From NCBI GenBank assembly GCA_003151935.1, contig PLYZ01000044.1:1-64000 (forward strand): a DNA stretch of 64,000 nucleotides, written 5' to 3'. A model generated the notes under the pieces. That model was not told the origin of the DNA. It was given only the letters and a program-made list of their open reading frames with translations, and did no database searches. This document shows, in pieces, positions 9,378 to 17,458 of this stretch. Made by a program: the position numbers and the translations under genes. Source of the stretch: Candidatus Dormiibacterota bacterium. Lineage in GTDB: Bacteria > Chloroflexota > Dormibacteria > Dormibacterales > Dormibacteraceae. Position 1 is the stretch's first letter; each line of letters opens with the position of its first letter.

Positions 9378-9829
9378 TTTTGCGAGAGCTCGGCGGCGCG
9401 GTGAACCGCCCGGCGGATTGATGCGTAGCCCGTGCAGCGGCACAGGTTGCCTGCGATGCCTTCATCGACCTGCTCGGGAGTTGGATTGGGGTGCTGCGCG
9501 AGCAGCCCAACCACCGACAGCACGAACCCTGGGGTGCAGAAACCGCATTGAAGCCCGTGACACTCGTGAAATGCCTGCTGCACCGGGTGCAGCGGAGCGG
9601 CATCCGAAGCAAGGCCTTCGATCGTCGTCACCTCATGGCCTTCCGCCTGGACCGCGAGCAGGAGGCACGAACGTACCGGCGCGCCGTCCAGCAGCACCGT
9701 GCAGCAACCGCACACGCCGTGCTCGCAGCCGACGTGGGTGCCGGTCAGGCCGAGATCGTGGCGCAGGTGGTCCGAAAGCAGGCGGCGCGGATCGGCGGGT
9801 GTGGGATAGACCACCCCGTTCACCTTCAT
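9374..9829 (-). CDS. 2Fe-2S subunit of molybdenum hydroxylase
   Basis: Small electron-transfer subunit of 151 residues. A plant-type ferredoxin cluster is bound by C35, C40, C43 and C55. A second [2Fe-2S] domain has C95-x2-C98 and C130-x-C132 (GFCTPG and LCRCTGY), exactly the spacing of CoxS/XdhC-type subunits. ATG 9829 overlaps the stop of the FAD-subunit gene (ATGA), and its own stop overlaps the GTG of the large subunit. The order FAD > FeS > Mo is translationally coupled. A longer in-frame upstream extension is ignored because it lacks family similarity. Confidence 0.93.
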   Translation of the reverse strand: MKVNGVVYPTPADPRRLLSDHLRHDLGLTGTHVGCEHGVCGCCTVLLDGAPVRSCLLLAVQAEGHEVTTIEGLASDAAPLHPVQQAFHECHGLQCGFCTPGFVLSVVGLLAQHPNPTPEQVDEGIAGNLCRCTGYASIRRAVHRAAELSQK

Positions 9830-10578
9830 GCGGCGAAGGCCTTCCCGGTCAGGACCCGGACCAGGTGGAGGCGAAACTCGGCCGTCGCCTCGAGGTCGCC
9901 GCTGGGCTGAAGCCCACGAGCCGGATCGCGCGGATCGGCCAGGACCGGGGTAGGCGCAACACCGAACAACGCCAGCCGGTCCACGGCCCGCACGACGCCC
10001 GCCAGCGCGAAGTCGCCGTGGCGGCGCGACTCCTCGATCACCGCGAACGGTTGGGACGATGCGGGAAACCACGCTTCGACCAGCAGCTCGTCCGGCGCCA
10101 GGGCCGTCTCCATCACGCCCGAAAAGAGCCGATCAGCTTCGATCACGCGCTCACCTCGGATGGAGCGCGCGACCACGTGACCGCCCAGCGCGAGCAGGAC
10201 CGCCGGCAGCTCGGAGGCGGGATCCGCGTGGGCGAGATTGCCGCAAAGGGTGCCGCGGTTCCGGATCACGCGATGCGCGACCAGGCGCACCGCCGCGGTC
10301 AGGAGCGGGCACACGCGCGCGACGATTTCCGAGTCCTCGACCGCCGCCTGGCGTGCGAGCGCCTGCACTGCGACGCCGCCGTCTCGCTCGTAGATCCGAT
10401 CGATCGCGGCGATGCGGTTGATGTCGACGATGTACGCGGGCCGGGCGAGGCGGAAGTTCAGGAGAGGAACCAGCGACTGGCCGCCCGCGAGCACCTTCGC
10501 GTCCTCTAACGAGGCGAGGACGGCGCACGCCTCTTCGACCGTGGTCGGGGCGCGGTACTCGAACGGCGGCGGCTTCAC
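9826..10578 (-). CDS. FAD-binding subunit of molybdenum hydroxylase
   Basis: Medium subunit (about 250 residues) that carries FAD and passes electrons from the iron-sulfur subunit to the acceptor. It shows the N-terminal FEYRAPTTVEEA, the FAD-binding loop LAGGQSLVPLLNFRLARP and the second loop NRGTLCGNLAHADPASELP, all diagnostic for CoxM/XdhB-type flavoproteins. GTG 10578 is chosen because family similarity starts at KPPPFEYRAP; an extension to 10614 is open but unsupported. It is the first gene of the FAD-FeS-Mo operon. The 196 bases upstream, to the cyclase gene, contain no recognisable gene. Confidence 0.9.
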   Translation of the reverse strand: MKPPPFEYRAPTTVEEACAVLASLEDAKVLAGGQSLVPLLNFRLARPAYIVDINRIAAIDRIYERDGGVAVQALARQAAVEDSEIVARVCPLLTAAVRLVAHRVIRNRGTLCGNLAHADPASELPAVLLALGGHVVARSIRGERVIEADRLFSGVMETALAPDELLVEAWFPASSQPFAVIEESRRHGDFALAGVVRAVDRLALFGVAPTPVLADPRDPARGLQPSGDLEATAEFRLHLVRVLTGKAFAA

Positions 10579-10774
10579 TCGTCCGAGTAGTGTGTCTGGG
10601 AACCGGCTCGACAAGGCGCGGCATCGGCGGCCGGAGCCAAGGAGCCGACGAGCACGTGAGGGAGTGCATCGCGTAGATGCACGACCGAGCGCGCGCAGGA
10701 GGCGACGCCGGCTTTCGCGCCGAAGGCGCCCGGCCGCCTAGGCCGATGCATTGGCGAGCGCGTTTCCAGACGCA

Positions 10775-11554
10775 CTACTCCACCATCGCGACGGCGCGGC
10801 ATAGGGCGGCCTCGCCGCCCTGGAAGCGCCACGGAAAGCAGCCGAACTGGATCTTCTGGTCCAGCACCTCATCGATCTGCCCGCCCAGGTTCTCGATGTG
10901 AATGATGTCGTGCGGGAAGAGCAGCGTGTGCATGATCTGGTAATCGGGCCTGGGAAAGATCTCGTCCAGGCTGCGGCCCAGCTTCTTCTCCGCCTCCTCC
11001 GCCTCGTCGGCACGGATGCGGCGGATGACGGTGTTCATCGGATGGTCCGCGCTGCCGGCGTCGACCGCGATCCAGCGCACGCCGCGGTTCAGGACCCACT
11101 CGGCGAATGCGCGGGTCGGTCCCGGGTGGCGGATGAAGTAGGTGGTCTCGTCTGCCTTCAAGCGGTCCGTCCAGTTCTCGGGATAGAACTTGTGGTAGCC
11201 GGTGTGGATGACGAGGATGTCGCCTCGCTCGATCCGGTGACCTGTGTCTTTCTCCCAGCGCTCGAAGTGCTCAGGCCCGTACAGGTCGTAGTCGCCCACG
11301 CCCATCCGCTCCAGGTCGACGACGCATGCCGGACCGACCAGGAAGTTGAGGGTCAGGTCCCCGATGAACTTGCCGCGCGTCATGAAGTGGGCGGGCGCGT
11401 CCAGGTGCGTGCTGACGTGCAGCGTCATCGTGATCTCCTGGCCACCCGCCCTGTCGAAGGCGAGATGCTTGATCCAGCGGATGGCCGGGCCCGGGTAGCC
11501 CGCGAACGCCGGCGTGTGCAGCGAGAAGTCCTGCGTGAGATCGAGAAATCTCAT
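10775..11554 (-). CDS. Cyclase-family metal-dependent hydrolase (kynurenine formamidase-like)
   Basis: A 259-residue protein of the cyclase/kynurenine formamidase family, which hydrolyses amide or ester bonds using a divalent metal. The metal motif HVSTHLDAPAHF (H-x3-H-x-D-x3-H type) lies near residue 46, followed by the IERGDILVIHTGYHK segment typical of the family. It follows the same strand as the molybdenum hydroxylase operon but is about 200 bases away and transcribed toward it. It may therefore be a separate unit or the leading gene. A role in opening or processing a degraded heterocycle is possible but unproven. The ATG start is only 26 bases from the divergent ACT-domain gene. Confidence 0.82.
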   Translation of the reverse strand: MRFLDLTQDFSLHTPAFAGYPGPAIRWIKHLAFDRAGGQEITMTLHVSTHLDAPAHFMTRGKFIGDLTLNFLVGPACVVDLERMGVGDYDLYGPEHFERWEKDTGHRIERGDILVIHTGYHKFYPENWTDRLKADETTYFIRHPGPTRAFAEWVLNRGVRWIAVDAGSADHPMNTVIRRIRADEAEEAEKKLGRSLDEIFPRPDYQIMHTLLFPHDIIHIENLGGQIDEVLDQKIQFGCFPWRFQGGEAALCRAVAMVE

Positions 11555-11580
11555 GGCACCGCGAGCTTAATCTTCTCCGC

Positions 11581-12240
11581 GTGTCTGACGACGAGGTCCT
11601 GGGGCTGCTGGTTGCCACGCGCGACGAACCGGGCATGCTGTACCGGATCTCGGAGGCGATCTTCAAGCACGGCGCCAACATCACCTACATCGCCGGCGGA
11701 TCTTCAGCGGATTCGGCCGAGCTTCAGCTCGAGGTAACCGGCGCCGGAGACGAAGCGAGGTTGGTGGCGGACCTGGTGGCGCTGCACGGGATAACGAAGG
11801 TGACCCACGTGCCGACGTTTCAGCGCATCTACGGGAAACGCGTGATCGTGATCGGCGGCGGCGCGCAGGTCGGCATGGTCGCCCAGGGCGCGGTGTCCGA
11901 AGCGGACCGGCACAACATCCGTGGCGAGCGGATCTCAGTCGACACGATTCCGCTGGTCGGTGAGGAGCAATTGGCGCAGGCGGTGCGAGCGGTCGCCCGC
12001 CTCCACCGCGCGCGAGCGCTGGTGCTGGCGGGAGCCCTGATGGGCGGCGACATCACCAACGCCGTGCGCGAGATCAGGGGGGCCGGGATCATCGTCGTCT
12101 GCACCAGCATGGCCGGGTCGGTGCCCGATGCGGCCGACGTCGTGGTCAGCGACCCGGTGGAAGCCGGCGTGATGGCGGTGATGCTGATCGCGGACACCGC
12201 GAGCTTTTCGATCGAGCACGTCCGGGGCCGCCGGTTCTAG
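11581..12240 (+). CDS. ACT-domain protein with C-terminal DUF5612-like domain
   Basis: A 219-residue cytoplasmic protein. Residues 5-80 look like an ACT domain (LVATRDEPGMLYRISEAIF, then ITYIAGG), a small-molecule sensing fold. The C-terminal part has IVIGGGAQVGMVAQGAVSEA and a MAGSVPDAADVVVSDP stretch resembling DUF5612 proteins, known mostly from archaea and deep bacterial lineages. The start is GTG 11581, 26 bases from the divergent cyclase gene, which leaves little room for two ordinary promoters and suggests leaderless or overlapping transcription. The ligand is unknown; an amino acid or nucleobase effector is a guess. Confidence 0.7.
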   Translation: MSDDEVLGLLVATRDEPGMLYRISEAIFKHGANITYIAGGSSADSAELQLEVTGAGDEARLVADLVALHGITKVTHVPTFQRIYGKRVIVIGGGAQVGMVAQGAVSEADRHNIRGERISVDTIPLVGEEQLAQAVRAVARLHRARALVLAGALMGGDITNAVREIRGAGIIVVCTSMAGSVPDAADVVVSDPVEAGVMAVMLIADTASFSIEHVRGRRF

Positions 12241-12348
12241 CGGAGCGGCGCCTGAACGTTCGGGAAAGCGAACCGCGCCTCGAGGCTCGGGTCTTGGCGA
12301 CCGAAAGACCGCGAACCCCAGACTCCCATCAACCGTCATAGGGGCTGG

Positions 12349-12486
12349 TCATGAAATTGGGTTCCAGCTCGGGGTGAAGCTGGAGGTACCCGTGACGGTC
12401 GCGAGCAGGCTCCAATGCTCGGTGGCGAGGAACTGCAGCTTGGCGGCGACACCTTCCGGTTCAACCTGCGGAGTATTGCTCGACAT
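12349..12486 (-). pseudogene. Short ORF, probable N-terminal remnant of a small membrane protein family
   Basis: A 45-codon frame starts at ATG 12486 with a GGGAG-like ribosome site. It encodes the segment KLQFLATEHWSLLAT, which I recognise from the N-terminus of longer actinobacterial and chloroflexal hypothetical membrane proteins where a hydrophobic helix follows. Here the frame ends soon after, at TGA 12349, without a membrane helix, so it looks truncated. It lies 19 bases downstream of another small gene on the same strand. A genuine short peptide is also possible. Confidence 0.4.
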
Positions 12487-12505
12487 GTTCGGCTCCCGGT
12501 TACTA

Positions 12506-12781
12506 CTACTTCAGCCGGTATTTCTGTGGGCTCGAGGACGTTCTCTCGATCAACTTTCTGGCTTCCAGATCAAGCTTGACGACCATCACATGCCAGCCAA
12601 CGTTCCCTGAGAATTTTCCCTTCAGGCTCTTCGTCAACTCGTTCAGCAGCTCTGTGTGCGTGAGCTCCCTCCGTCCCAGAGCCGAGAGGATGGCCGCCTT
12701 GAACGTGTCGTAGTCGTGCTTCAAGACAGGCTTGTTGGCCTTACCCAGCGGGTGTTTGGTCAGTACTTTTTCGTCGTTCAT
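12506..12781 (-). CDS. Small conserved-looking hypothetical protein
   Basis: A 91-residue basic cytoplasmic protein from ATG 12781; an in-frame ATG at 12805 would add eight residues. The central stretch (YDTFKAAILSALGRRELTHT then LLNELTKSL) and the C-terminal LEARKLIERTSS.. resemble a winged-helix-like arrangement, with a GNVGWHVMVVKLDLEA core. I do not recognise a family with certainty. It is followed by the CBS and universal stress genes on the same strand in the order transcribed after them, and may be the last gene of that stress operon. Function unknown. Confidence 0.65.
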   Translation of the reverse strand: MNDEKVLTKHPLGKANKPVLKHDYDTFKAAILSALGRRELTHTELLNELTKSLKGKFSGNVGWHVMVVKLDLEARKLIERTSSSPQKYRLK

Positions 12782-12841
12782 TCCTGGTTCTTCGGCGGGC
12801 TTCATCAAGACGACGAACGGAGCGGCCCTGAATCGACGCTC

Positions 12842-13561
12842 TCAGATCGCTCTGAAGGCTCGGCCGAGCGCTACCGGCTGAACAGGCGCCGAGTCTGTGT
12901 CATCCCAGCGATAGCTGAGCCGATCCACCACCCCAACCACGCCGTCGAGCTCCCTCGTCAAGCGGGTCAATATCTCGGCGTCGCTCTTCCGGTCGACCTC
13001 GCCCGAGAGCGTGGCGATGTTCCAGTTGACAGCGACTACAACGGCATGCTCCGGCAACGGCAGGACCGCGGGGATCAACCTGTCGGCGATCTCGCGACGG
13101 AGCTCGTCATCCGGGCGAAGGAAGACCTGCAGCAGGTCGCTCCGGCTCACGATGCCGGCGATCCGGCCGCGTTCGTCGACCACGACCAGGCGCCTCACAT
13201 TCCTCTCATGCATCAGCCGAGCAGCATCGCTCAAGCTCACATCGAGCGCAACCGTGATCGCGGGAACGGTCATCACTTCCGAGGCAACCGTACCTGCGGC
13301 CTTAGCCCTGTCTTGGCGGCGCTTCTGAGAATGGAGGAGGTCGCGTGAAGATTCCAGCTCGTGGCGCCTCTCCTTGAGCAGCAGGTCGCTCTCCGAGACG
13401 ATTCCCATCGGAACGCCGTGCTGATCGACGATGGGAATCGCGCTGACCCGATTCTCTTCGATCAGGCGCACCAAGAGCTTGAAAGGGGTCAATGGACTTG
13501 CGACATGCACGTGACTGGTCATCACGTCCGACACGGTTCGATGGCGCGGCAGGGTGTTCAT
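12842..13561 (-). CDS. CBS-pair and BON domain protein
   Basis: A 239-residue cytoplasmic protein. Two CBS motifs (residues about 8-70 and 93-150; VSDVMTSHVHV and ASEVMTVPAITV starts) form a Bateman module that binds adenine nucleotides. A BON domain follows (residues about 155-215; VNWNIATLSGEV). A charged linker separates the CBS motifs. The ATG overlaps the stop of the tandem universal stress gene by ATGA, so they are co-expressed. The closest well-known analogue is the mycobacterial hypoxic response protein HRP1, a CBS protein of the DosR regulon, though BON is additional here. Regulation is probably from the box at 14464. Confidence 0.88.
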   Translation of the reverse strand: MNTLPRHRTVSDVMTSHVHVASPLTPFKLLVRLIEENRVSAIPIVDQHGVPMGIVSESDLLLKERRHELESSRDLLHSQKRRQDRAKAAGTVASEVMTVPAITVALDVSLSDAARLMHERNVRRLVVVDERGRIAGIVSRSDLLQVFLRPDDELRREIADRLIPAVLPLPEHAVVVAVNWNIATLSGEVDRKSDAEILTRLTRELDGVVGVVDRLSYRWDDTDSAPVQPVALGRAFRAI

Positions 13562-14427
13562 GCCGGCACGCGCTCGGCAACAAGCACGGGTCGATCGGTC
13601 ATGTGAAGCAGGTCGTGTGAGACGGAGCCCAAGAAAAGGCTGCCGATGTCGCCCATGCGGCTCGAGCCGACAACGATGAGGTCGGCATTCCAGTCTGCGG
13701 CGATCTCCGCCACCGCCTTCGCGACCGGTCCTCCATGCGCCACCATCCCCTGGACCTTCACGCTGGCGGCCGTGAGCAGCTCGCCGGCCCGTGCCATCGT
13801 CTCGCGGATCTCATCCTCGGACTCCACGTAGGCAAAGCCCTGCACCCCGACGATGGCCTGGGCCACGTGCACGACCATCACCGACGCGCCCCGACCCGCG
13901 ACCGCCACGGCGGCCCGCGCGGCAGGCGCCAGGTCGTCACCGCCAGCTATGGCCAGCACAATTTTCGATACCTTGCCCGGCGATGAGGCCGACCGCCCGC
14001 GTGCGATCAGCACCGGGCAATCCACCGCGCACAGCAGCTCGTGGCTGACGCTGTGCTTGGTCATCGACTGCCAGTCGGTGAGGCCCCGCGACCCCAGGAC
14101 GACCAGGTCGGCCTGAAAGTCTCGTGCCGACAGGGCGATGGCGGCGGCGACGTGCTTGCTGTCCGCGCGGCAAATCTCGCGCTCCGCGATCACGCCGGCC
14201 TTGAACAGGCGCTCCACGGTGACGTCCACCAGCTTTTCCGCCTCACTGCGAACCTCGACATCCCAGACTCCATGGCGATGGTGCACCTCGAGATTCCAGA
14301 CGTGTGCCACCCTGACCTTTGCGGTCGGCGACTTGGCGATCGCGATCGTCGCATCGACGGCCGCCTGCGAAGGCCCGCTGCCATCGGTGGCAAGCAGGAT
14401 TCTCTCAAAGCGCTTCGTTGTCGCCAT
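13558..14427 (-). CDS. Tandem-domain universal stress protein
   Basis: A 289-residue protein with two UspA folds. The first starts ERILLATDGSGPSQAAVDA and ends with the ATP-binding-type LGSRGLTDW. The second carries IVVGSSRMGDIGSLFLGS, matching the G-2x-G-9x-G(S/T) nucleotide-binding pattern; the first is less complete. Tandem Usp proteins of this length are typical of actinobacterial dormancy regulons (Rv2623-like). ATG 14427 is chosen over a TTG two codons upstream. The gene is divergent from the DevS-like kinase with a DosR-like box between them, and overlaps the CBS-BON gene downstream. Confidence 0.9.
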   Translation of the reverse strand: MATTKRFERILLATDGSGPSQAAVDATIAIAKSPTAKVRVAHVWNLEVHHRHGVWDVEVRSEAEKLVDVTVERLFKAGVIAEREICRADSKHVAAAIALSARDFQADLVVLGSRGLTDWQSMTKHSVSHELLCAVDCPVLIARGRSASSPGKVSKIVLAIAGGDDLAPAARAAVAVAGRGASVMVVHVAQAIVGVQGFAYVESEDEIRETMARAGELLTAASVKVQGMVAHGGPVAKAVAEIAADWNADLIVVGSSRMGDIGSLFLGSVSHDLLHMTDRPVLVAERVPA

Positions 14428-14463
14428 GAACAACAGCTTTTCACCGTCCAGACCGCCGCTCTA

Positions 14464-14477
14464 GGGCCAAACGGCCC
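14464..14477. promoter_or_regulatory. DosR-like box, GGGCCAAACGGCCC
   Basis: Matches the DosR core GGGnCnnnnGnCCC without mismatch. It lies in the 108-base spacer, 36 bases upstream of the tandem Usp start and 58 bases upstream of the DevS-like start, so it could control both directions. The flanks read AGGGCC..CCCCT, the same as at the box near 34405. Binding is inferred from motif similarity and from the regulator encoded at 16233. Confidence 0.55.
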
Positions 14478-14535
14478 CTCTTGAGATGGTCGGACGCCCG
14501 GACCCAGGGAGCCCGCCTGGAGTAGATTCGCGATC

Positions 14536-16227
14536 GTGACTCGTCCGGCAGATCGCAAGGATGTGCTGCTCGAGGCCGGTCTGACCCTCGCCTCAGAACT
14601 TTCGCTGCCGATCGTCCTGCAGCGGATCGTGGATCTCGCCGCTCAGGTCACAGACGCCCGATTCGGCGCATTGGGCGTGATCGGCGATGGAGGCGAGCTG
14701 GTCGAGTTCATCACCACCGGAGTGTCAGCCAAGCAACGCCGCGCCATCGGACCGCTTCCGCGGGGCCTAGGGGTTCTCGGGCTCCTCATCAAACAGCCCA
14801 GGGCAATCCGGATCACGGACATCGCAAGTCACCCCGACGCGGTCGGGTTCCCTGCGAATCACCCTCCAATGAAGTCTTTCCTGGGCGCGCCCGTGCAGGC
14901 CATGGGAAGAGTGTTCGGGAACATCTACCTCGCCGGGAAGCGCAGCGCGCCGAAGTTCAGTCAGGAAGACGAGGAATCGGTCGTCATCCTGGCCACCCAG
15001 GCAGGAGTGGCGATCGCCAACGCGACCCTCTATGCCGAAACCCATCGGCGAGAGCTTTGGCTCAATGCCCTCCAGGACATCACGAGCGCGATACTTGCGG
15101 GCTCCGATGTGGAGTCGCTGCTGGCTGGAATCGCTGAGCATGCGCGCGACCTTGCCGCCGCGGATTCGGCGAGCATCCTGACCACAAGCTCAACGCCGGG
15201 ACAGCTCGTGGTGGCTGCTGCTGCGGGCGCGCAAGCGGCCCAGGTCCGGGGACAGTCGTTTCCCGCTTCGAGCTCGATTTCCGGCGGGGTTATGGAATCC
15301 GGCCGGCCGCTTGTCACCGAGGACGCAACCACCGACCGCGGCGCCTATCAGCCGATGATCCGACTAGGGCGGGTGGGGCCGGCCATCTTCGTGGCGCTTC
15401 GGGTGCGGGGTAGAGCCACCGGCACCCTCATGGTCGCCAACCTGAAAGGCGGGCGCAAGTTCGACCGCGAGACCGTCCGGCTCGTTGAAACTTTCGCCGC
15501 CCAGGCGTCGGTGGCGATGGAGTATGCCCGCGCCCAGGCCGACGTCCAGCGGGTGGGCCTGATGGAGGAACGGGAACGTATCGCGAGAGAGCTCCACGAC
15601 GGGATCATCCAGTCGTTGTTTGCCGTCGGGATGAATCTCCAGAGCACAGCGTTGACGTCCGGCTCGCCCGAAACGGCGGCCCGCGTCGAGGCATCAGTGG
15701 GTGAGCTCGACAAGGTCATACGCGACCTCCGGAACTATATCTTCGGGCTGAGGCCCGGGATCCTTGCCGACCGGCAGCTCGACCAGGCGTTGCGCACCCT
15801 CGGGGAAGAGGTTCAGGCCAATTCGGGTTCGATGATCGTGGTCGAGGTGGACAGCGACCTGGCGGCCCGCCTTTCGGGCCGCTCGCACGAGATCGTCCAG
15901 CTGACCCGGGAGGCGCTTTCCAACGTGGCCAGGCACGCTGGGGCGAAGAATTCGGCGGTCAGGCTCGTCCGGGCCGGCCCCAGCGCCGTGCTGACCATCG
16001 AGGACGACGGCTCGGGCTTCGATCCGCGGCGGGAATTCGGCGGGAACGGGCTGCGAAACATGCGAGAGCGGGCGTCCGCGCTGGGTGGAACAATGCGCAT
16101 CACGAGCAAAAATGGGCGGGGCACCAGCCTCCGAATCACGTTCCCGGTGTCTGTAGACAGGGCCGCTCGGCCCGCTCGCAAGAGGTCCACGGACCGTGCA
16201 ACGACTCGTCGCGGGATGGGACGATAG
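14536..16227 (+). CDS. DevS/DosS-like GAF sensor histidine kinase
   Basis: A 563-residue cytoplasmic sensor kinase. It has GAF 1 (about 20-165), GAF 2 (about 185-335), a HisKA_3 dimerisation/phosphoacceptor domain with ERERIARELHDG (H354), and a HATPase_c domain with REALSNVARHA (N463) and DDGSGFD plus GGNGLRNMRERA. The double-GAF plus HisKA_3 layout and the GFPANHPPMKSFLG stretch of GAF 1 closely resemble mycobacterial DevS/DosS, heme-based redox and oxygen sensors. Heme binding here is inferred, not shown. Start GTG 14536. The partner response regulator follows five bases downstream. Confidence 0.9.
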   Translation: MTRPADRKDVLLEAGLTLASELSLPIVLQRIVDLAAQVTDARFGALGVIGDGGELVEFITTGVSAKQRRAIGPLPRGLGVLGLLIKQPRAIRITDIASHPDAVGFPANHPPMKSFLGAPVQAMGRVFGNIYLAGKRSAPKFSQEDEESVVILATQAGVAIANATLYAETHRRELWLNALQDITSAILAGSDVESLLAGIAEHARDLAAADSASILTTSSTPGQLVVAAAAGAQAAQVRGQSFPASSSISGGVMESGRPLVTEDATTDRGAYQPMIRLGRVGPAIFVALRVRGRATGTLMVANLKGGRKFDRETVRLVETFAAQASVAMEYARAQADVQRVGLMEERERIARELHDGIIQSLFAVGMNLQSTALTSGSPETAARVEASVGELDKVIRDLRNYIFGLRPGILADRQLDQALRTLGEEVQANSGSMIVVEVDSDLAARLSGRSHEIVQLTREALSNVARHAGAKNSAVRLVRAGPSAVLTIEDDGSGFDPRREFGGNGLRNMRERASALGGTMRITSKNGRGTSLRITFPVSVDRAARPARKRSTDRATTRRGMGR

Positions 16228-16232
16228 CCGCC

Positions 16233-16892
16233 ATGGCCTCGCATCGACTCCGCATCCTGCTCGTCGACGACCACGAGGTCGTACGCGACGGCGTGAAGGC
16301 CCTCATCAACGCCCACGACGACCTGACTGTGGTCGCCGAGGCCGGGTCGGTGCAGGAAGCCGTCGACCAGGCGGTGAGGACCAAACCGGACGTCGTCGTC
16401 ATGGACGTCCGCCTCGCGGATGGCAGCGGGATCGAGGCCACCCGCGAGATTCGCGCCAGGCTCGAGAAAACGCAGGTGTTGATGCTGACCTCGTTCGCTG
16501 ATGACGAGGCGCTGTTTGCCTCGATCATGGCGGGCGCGGCCGGGTACGTGCTCAAGCAGATCCGGGGCGGCGAGCTGATCCGGGCCATCCGCGAGGTCGG
16601 CGCCGGCAGGAGCCTCCTCGATCCGGAGGTGACCCGATCCGTTCTGGAGCGTCTTCGCAAGGGCAAGACGATGCGGGATGAGAAGCTCGCCCGATTGTCA
16701 GCCCAGGAAGAGCGAATCCTCGTGCTGGTGGCCAAGGGGAAGACCAACGGGCAGATCGGCAAGGAGCTGAAGCTGGCCGAGAAGACAGTGAAGAACTACG
16801 TGTCGACCATCCTGTCGAAGCTCGAGGTTGCTCGCCGGGCGGAGGCTGCCGCCTATCTCGCCAGGCACACCACGCTTCCGGGGTCGCAGTAA
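16233..16892 (+). CDS. DevR/DosR-like NarL-family response regulator
   Basis: A 219-residue response regulator. The receiver domain has acidic residues D12/D13, phospho-acceptor D58, T86/S87 and K108. The LuxR-type helix-turn-helix covers about 153-205. Its recognition helix reads LAEKTVKNYVS, which matches the corresponding helix of mycobacterial DosR/DevR as I remember it. This supports binding to GGGnCnnnnGnCCC sites, and sites of that form occur upstream of stress genes in this window. The ATG follows the kinase stop by five bases, forming a two-gene operon. A C-terminal AAAYLARH extension follows the HTH, as in DosR. Confidence 0.92.
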   Translation: MASHRLRILLVDDHEVVRDGVKALINAHDDLTVVAEAGSVQEAVDQAVRTKPDVVVMDVRLADGSGIEATREIRARLEKTQVLMLTSFADDEALFASIMAGAAGYVLKQIRGGELIRAIREVGAGRSLLDPEVTRSVLERLRKGKTMRDEKLARLSAQEERILVLVAKGKTNGQIGKELKLAEKTVKNYVSTILSKLEVARRAEAAAYLARHTTLPGSQ

Positions 16893-16907
16893 GAAACCAG
16901 ACGCAAG

Positions 16908-16929
16908 AGCCCCGAACTACCTGGGGGCT
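16908..16929. terminator. Short hairpin between convergent genes
   Basis: AGCCCC and GGGGCT form a six-base stem around a ten-base loop between the regulator stop and the convergent SRPBCC gene, overlapping the latter's stop codon. There is no T tract, so a bidirectional terminator is only a possibility. Confidence 0.25.
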
Positions 16930-17372
16930 TGAGACGACGCCCTGACATCGACGGTCTTGCCGATCGTCTCGGCAAGGTCCCTCACGGTGGCCTGAGCGAC
17001 CTTGTGCATGAGCGCATCGTCAAGCTGCTTGCCGAGGCGGCCGAGCGGGGGCTCGTACATTCCGGAGACGGTCAGTCTCGTGGTCTGTGCGTCAGCGGGC
17101 GCCAGCTCGACCTTTCCGGTCATGACCGGAAATAACTGCTCGATGAATGTCGCCTTCCAGGTGATCGGTACCTCGGTCCAGTCGCCGGACGTTACCGGTT
17201 CGCCGACCTCGATCGTGACGTCCTTTCTGAGCGAGACCCCGCCGACCTGCGGGCCGACCCCAGCGTGGCCCGAGCCATCGAGGCGATCGAACCACTCGCC
17301 AGGACCCAAAGCCAGAACGGCCCTCGCCGCCTCGACCGGGTGGGCTATGTGAACCGAATGCTCAACAAACAC
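16917..17372 (-). CDS. SRPBCC/CoxG-like protein
   Basis: About 151 residues with the pattern of the SRPBCC (START-like) hydrophobic-ligand fold: an N-terminal strand (EHSVHIAHPVEAARAVL), a central ITWKATFIEQLFPVMTGKVEL strand pair and a long C-terminal helix (LGKQLDDALMHKVAQATVRD). This subgroup contains CoxG-like proteins, membrane-associated factors often near molybdenum hydroxylases, but here the hydroxylase genes are 6 kb away. GTG 17372 is chosen because similarity begins there; the frame is open to 17414. The ligand is unknown. Confidence 0.7.
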   Translation of the reverse strand: MFVEHSVHIAHPVEAARAVLALGPGEWFDRLDGSGHAGVGPQVGGVSLRKDVTIEVGEPVTSGDWTEVPITWKATFIEQLFPVMTGKVELAPADAQTTRLTVSGMYEPPLGRLGKQLDDALMHKVAQATVRDLAETIGKTVDVRASSQAPR

Positions 17373-17458
17373 CCGACGAGTGTGGTGCCAGGAACACTGG
17401 AATACAGGTGCCATCAGGCCCTATCCGCCAGGGTCCGACGGCCCGTACGGTTTGGCGC

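Noticed and set aside
7041-10578. Aerobic CO dehydrogenase (form I)
   Set aside because: The large subunit lacks the AYRCSFR loop. The CoxL/S/M-like order is shared by many molybdenum hydroxylases.
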